Assembly (NCBI GenBank): GCA_024277695.1
Contig: JAJRUR010000076.1
Span: 1-54,858, forward strand
DNA from: Bacteroidota bacterium
GTDB lineage: Bacteria > Bacteroidota > Bacteroidia > Chitinophagales > Saprospiraceae
Length of the DNA stretch: 54,858 nt
Reading direction: 5' to 3'
Under the pieces are notes generated by a model that was not told the origin of the DNA, did no database searches, and saw only the letters and a program-made list of their open reading frames with translations. The position numbers were made by a program, and so were the translations under genes. The first letter of the stretch is position 1, and the number at the start of each line of letters is the position of its first letter. Of the stretch, positions 52,622-54,858 are shown in pieces.

Positions 52622-53644
52622 TCAATCCAAGTCCAAGGTTCCGGTCAAACTCTTTAAAAATGCTTCTATATCACAGATTTCTTGCTCCGTAAGCACTGTA
52701 TTGAGCTCAGCTTCTGCCATAATCCGAATAGCATCTTTTAATTGATCTACACTACCGTCATGAAAATATGGCCATGTCATCTCTATATTTCTTAAAGGCG
52801 AAACTTTAAACACGAACTTGTCTTGTTCTTTTTTGGTTTGTCTGTACATTCCCTTGTCCAAATGGTCACTACCCGTATAATCCCAGTAATAACCATACAC
52901 TGCAAAAGCTTGTGCCATCATACCTCCTAACAATGGACCACTATGACAGGGGATACATCCCTTATCCATAAACAATTTTAATCCCGATCGTTCTCTTTGA
53001 GTGAGAGCTTCCAAATCACCTGCTAAAAATTGATCAAAACGATCTCTGGTGACCAAAGTACGCTCAAAAGCACCAATACTCCGGGCTATGGTGGACAAGG
53101 AGATAATACTGTCATCCCTCGGAAATGCCTGCCTAAAAAGATCAGGATATTCAGCGTCAGACCATAGCCTAGCAAGTAACAAACTGTCCGAGGGCATCCC
53201 CATCTCATTTTTGCCAAAAATAGGTCGCAAAGACTGAGACTCTACTGTAGCTTCGCGAGCATCCCATAACTGAGCAAACTGTAGAAAAGCATTAAATACA
53301 GTCGGTGCATTGCGCAAACCCTTATTACCGTTATCTCCCACCGAAACTCTCTCATTATCAACACCGTATCTGTCTAGGGGGTGGCAACTATTACAAGACT
53401 TCGTCTTATTAAAAGAAAGTATAGAATCGAGGAACAATTGTCGTCCTAATTCAACCCTTAATTGCTGATATTGTCTATCTTCTCCCCATATTGGTTTTGG
53501 TAGGATATCAAAATATGCTTTTGCCTTCTCTAAGAGTACTTCATCTTCATCCAATATCTTTGGTTTTTGTTCGCAACTGATCCAAACGATACTAAGTAAT
53601 AAAGAGATAAAGTAAAAAGAAATAATATGAGACCACCAATTCAT
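52622..53644 (-). CDS. Dihaem cytochrome c peroxidase lipoprotein
   Basis: 340 residues. Lipobox Cys24 (SIVWISC) indicates a lipid-anchored periplasmic enzyme. The first haem site is CNSCH (84-88) in the low-potential domain, with the LGRQLFLDSILSFNKTKSC lead-in. The second is CIPCH around 228, followed by HSGPLLGG. The C-terminal part shows SPLRNIEMTWPYFHDGSVDQ, typical of the family, with the His of YFHDGS. It reduces hydrogen peroxide to water using electrons from small cytochromes. No cytochrome gene is adjacent. MauG-type function cannot be excluded, but the motifs fit CCP better. Confidence 0.93.
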   Translation of the reverse strand: MNWWSHIISFYFISLLLSIVWISCEQKPKILDEDEVLLEKAKAYFDILPKPIWGEDRQYQQLRVELGRQLFLDSILSFNKTKSCNSCHPLDRYGVDNERVSVGDNGNKGLRNAPTVFNAFLQFAQLWDAREATVESQSLRPIFGKNEMGMPSDSLLLARLWSDAEYPDLFRQAFPRDDSIISLSTIARSIGAFERTLVTRDRFDQFLAGDLEALTQRERSGLKLFMDKGCIPCHSGPLLGGMMAQAFAVYGYYWDYTGSDHLDKGMYRQTKKEQDKFVFKVSPLRNIEMTWPYFHDGSVDQLKDAIRIMAEAELNTVLTEQEICDIEAFLKSLTGTLDLD

Positions 53645-53661
53645 GATATTTTATTAGCATT

Positions 53662-53669
53662 CAAAGATA
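53662..53669 (-). promoter_or_regulatory. -7 box of cytochrome c peroxidase gene
   Basis: CAAAGATA reads TATCTTTG on the minus strand, 18 bases before ATG 53644. Confidence 0.45.
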
Positions 53670-53913
53670 CGTTTTCTTAGTCCAATCCAGCTATTATTAT
53701 TCGCCATGTGACTATACTTTGTCAAGCTAATATCCATACCTCGGTTATCATTTATAGGCATCGAGACAGATATTTTCAGATTTTTATCCCTTTTTATGTG
53801 GTAATAGGGGGTGAATTGCGATTTATATATAGAATAAACTTATATTGCTTAGTCATCACCCTTAAATATCAAAATTTATGTGACAAATGTTACTTTTTTT
53901 TTGATATATTTGT
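53670..53913. other. Intergenic region between divergent genes
   Basis: Part of a 374-base gap (53645-54018). Very AT-rich with several T runs. A plus-strand open frame here (53708-53968) is low in ordinary codons and not credible. No RNA or repeat is seen. Confidence 0.4.
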
Positions 53914-53921
53914 TATTTTTG
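53914..53921 (+). promoter_or_regulatory. -7 box upstream of the last secreted-protein gene
   Basis: TATTTTTG matches TAnnTTTG; an overlapping alternative TATATTTG lies at 53905-53912. The ATG is about 100 bases downstream, giving a long leader. Confidence 0.35.
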
Positions 53922-54018
53922 CAGATATATATATACATTTTTCCATATTCTCAGATGGAGAGAACTAATTAATGAGTAAGTCTGACGAATAGCTACGAAC
54001 TGTTTAAATTATATTATT

Positions 54019-54858
54019 ATGAAGTATTCCTTACCTAGGTGTCTGATGCACCATTCAGTTGATAACTTAATGACAAGTTTAAAGAATAACTTGCCTTTCA
54101 AGTTAGTTGTAATCTTTTCCTTGAGCTTTGTACAAATACTATCCGCCCAAGTTGCTGGATCGTTAGATGATGATTTTACAGAAGTAGCTAACAATAATTT
54201 TAATTATAACGAAACCAATGGGTCTGCATCTAGTACCGGTTGTTTGGATTGGGGCGTCAATGGATATAATTCCAACAATGGTGGTAATATTTGGTATTGG
54301 TCCAATGGTTTTCGTACGCGAATTAATAATGATCAAGCACAAATGCGTGTAGGTGCCTATATTTCTGCAGGAGCGGACTTGTCAGACCTTGCCGGAGACA
54401 CGGTTACATTGACTTTTGATTATGGGGCAACTTCAGGTTCACCCTTGCGATTGTATTTTGATTCGTTATACGTACAACCTCCCGGAACTGGTGCTCCGGG
54501 TGGAACACCCGTATTGTTTCAGACATTCACAAGTTCAGGAACAGCTAATATAACGATACCCGATGAGTACTTAACTACAGGTTTTGGAATTCGTTTCCAA
54601 CACGGTACAAATCAAAATTTGTGGATCTCGGTCGATAACTTGTCCATTTCTACTACAAATGGCTGCCCTTACCCACCGGAGATTTGTAGCAACGGAATAG
54701 ATGACGATGGAGATGGTTTGGTGGACTGTGCTGATCCCGATTGTAGTGCGGAAATTTCTTGTGATCCCAATGCCGCTATATTTAAAGATGACTTCAGAAC
54801 AGGTACCTATGATGGCGATCAATCACAAGCCTGTGCTGCTTGGGCGCAAGACTGGCAG
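54019..54858 (+). CDS. Large secreted protein, 3' truncated by window end
   Basis: The frame is open from ATG 54019 to the last base (280 codons). ATG 54070 may be the true start: MTSLKNNLPFKLVVIFSL continues into a signal peptide ending ILSAQ. After the signal comes a jelly-roll-like module (about 50-215, LDDDFTEVANNNFNYN, GCLDWGVNGYN) and then the MopE-type metal-binding-like motif CSNGIDDDGDGLVDCADPDC, common in giant surface proteins of this phylum. A second module begins with FKDDFRTGTYDGDQSQACAA, apparently repeating the first. A sorting domain would be expected beyond the window. Enzymatic function cannot be judged. Confidence 0.88.
   Translation, partial: MKYSLPRCLMHHSVDNLMTSLKNNLPFKLVVIFSLSFVQILSAQVAGSLDDDFTEVANNNFNYNETNGSASSTGCLDWGVNGYNSNNGGNIWYWSNGFRTRINNDQAQMRVGAYISAGADLSDLAGDTVTLTFDYGATSGSPLRLYFDSLYVQPPGTGAPGGTPVLFQTFTSSGTANITIPDEYLTTGFGIRFQHGTNQNLWISVDNLSISTTNGCPYPPEICSNGIDDDGDGLVDCADPDCSAEISCDPNAAIFKDDFRTGTYDGDQSQACAAWAQDWQ

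Noticed and set aside
53708..53968. Plus-strand open frame of 86 codons
   Set aside because: Very AT-rich, Phe/Tyr/Ile-rich product, no signal or motif, not preceded by a promoter; likely chance.

Overview
The window is chromosomal DNA from a member of the Bacteroidota. Evidence: several proteins carry type IX secretion (T9SS) C-terminal sorting domains (both the short type A tail and the gliding-motility-associated type B/CHU_C domain); OmpP1/FadL, GroEL and the short primary sigma factor look typical of the phylum; most genes lack Shine-Dalgarno sequences; and TAnnTTTG boxes, the -7 element of this phylum, repeatedly sit just upstream of start codons and RNA genes. The many large Ig/PKD-like CHU_C proteins would fit a Saprospirales-like lineage, but that is inference.

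Layout. 1-6610: a tRNA-Asp, then a six-gene operon made of two coiled-coil envelope proteins (the second PspA-like), a substrate-binding protein fused to an OmpA peptidoglycan-binding domain, an ABC permease, a haem-oxygenase-fold diiron oxidase (CADD/TenA-like) and the ABC ATPase. 6926-11336: FadL-type porin, primary sigma factor and, convergently, transketolase. 11493-17923 (minus): glycerophosphodiesterase, a 1.1-kaa T9SS cargo, a cytochrome c / SCO / Met-His lipoprotein group and an esterase. 18032-21480: a small lipoprotein resembling a protease prodomain, a secreted M14 carboxypeptidase and a DUF4159 protein. 21498-24934: two tRNA-Leu genes, hscB, rseP and rsmE.

25329-34068 is the accessory part. 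A ~205-240 bp repeat occurs twice, each time ending about 230 bp upstream of a T9SS-cargo gene, and the two copies bracket a 3.2-kb two-gene surface-protein cassette. The first cassette gene has a 13-C tract inside its signal-peptide coding region that currently puts the upstream ATG out of frame, which looks like contingency (phase-variable) control. Next comes a 1611-residue adhesin-like protein with twelve ~84-residue Ig/PKD-like repeats.

34214-54858: RNase P RNA (rnpB) overlapping the end of a methyltransferase gene, fumC, Mn-type superoxide dismutase, a GNAT acetyltransferase starting right behind a terminator, the alpha-2-macroglobulin/PBP1C pair, hflX, groES-groEL, a degenerate copper-amine-oxidase-like lipoprotein with a partner lipoprotein, a dihaem cytochrome c peroxidase, and the start of another large secreted protein that runs off the window.

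The most novel-looking parts are the ABC/OmpA/diiron-oxidase operon and the repeat-flanked, poly-C-controlled surface-protein locus. Functions of both are inferred from sequence alone.
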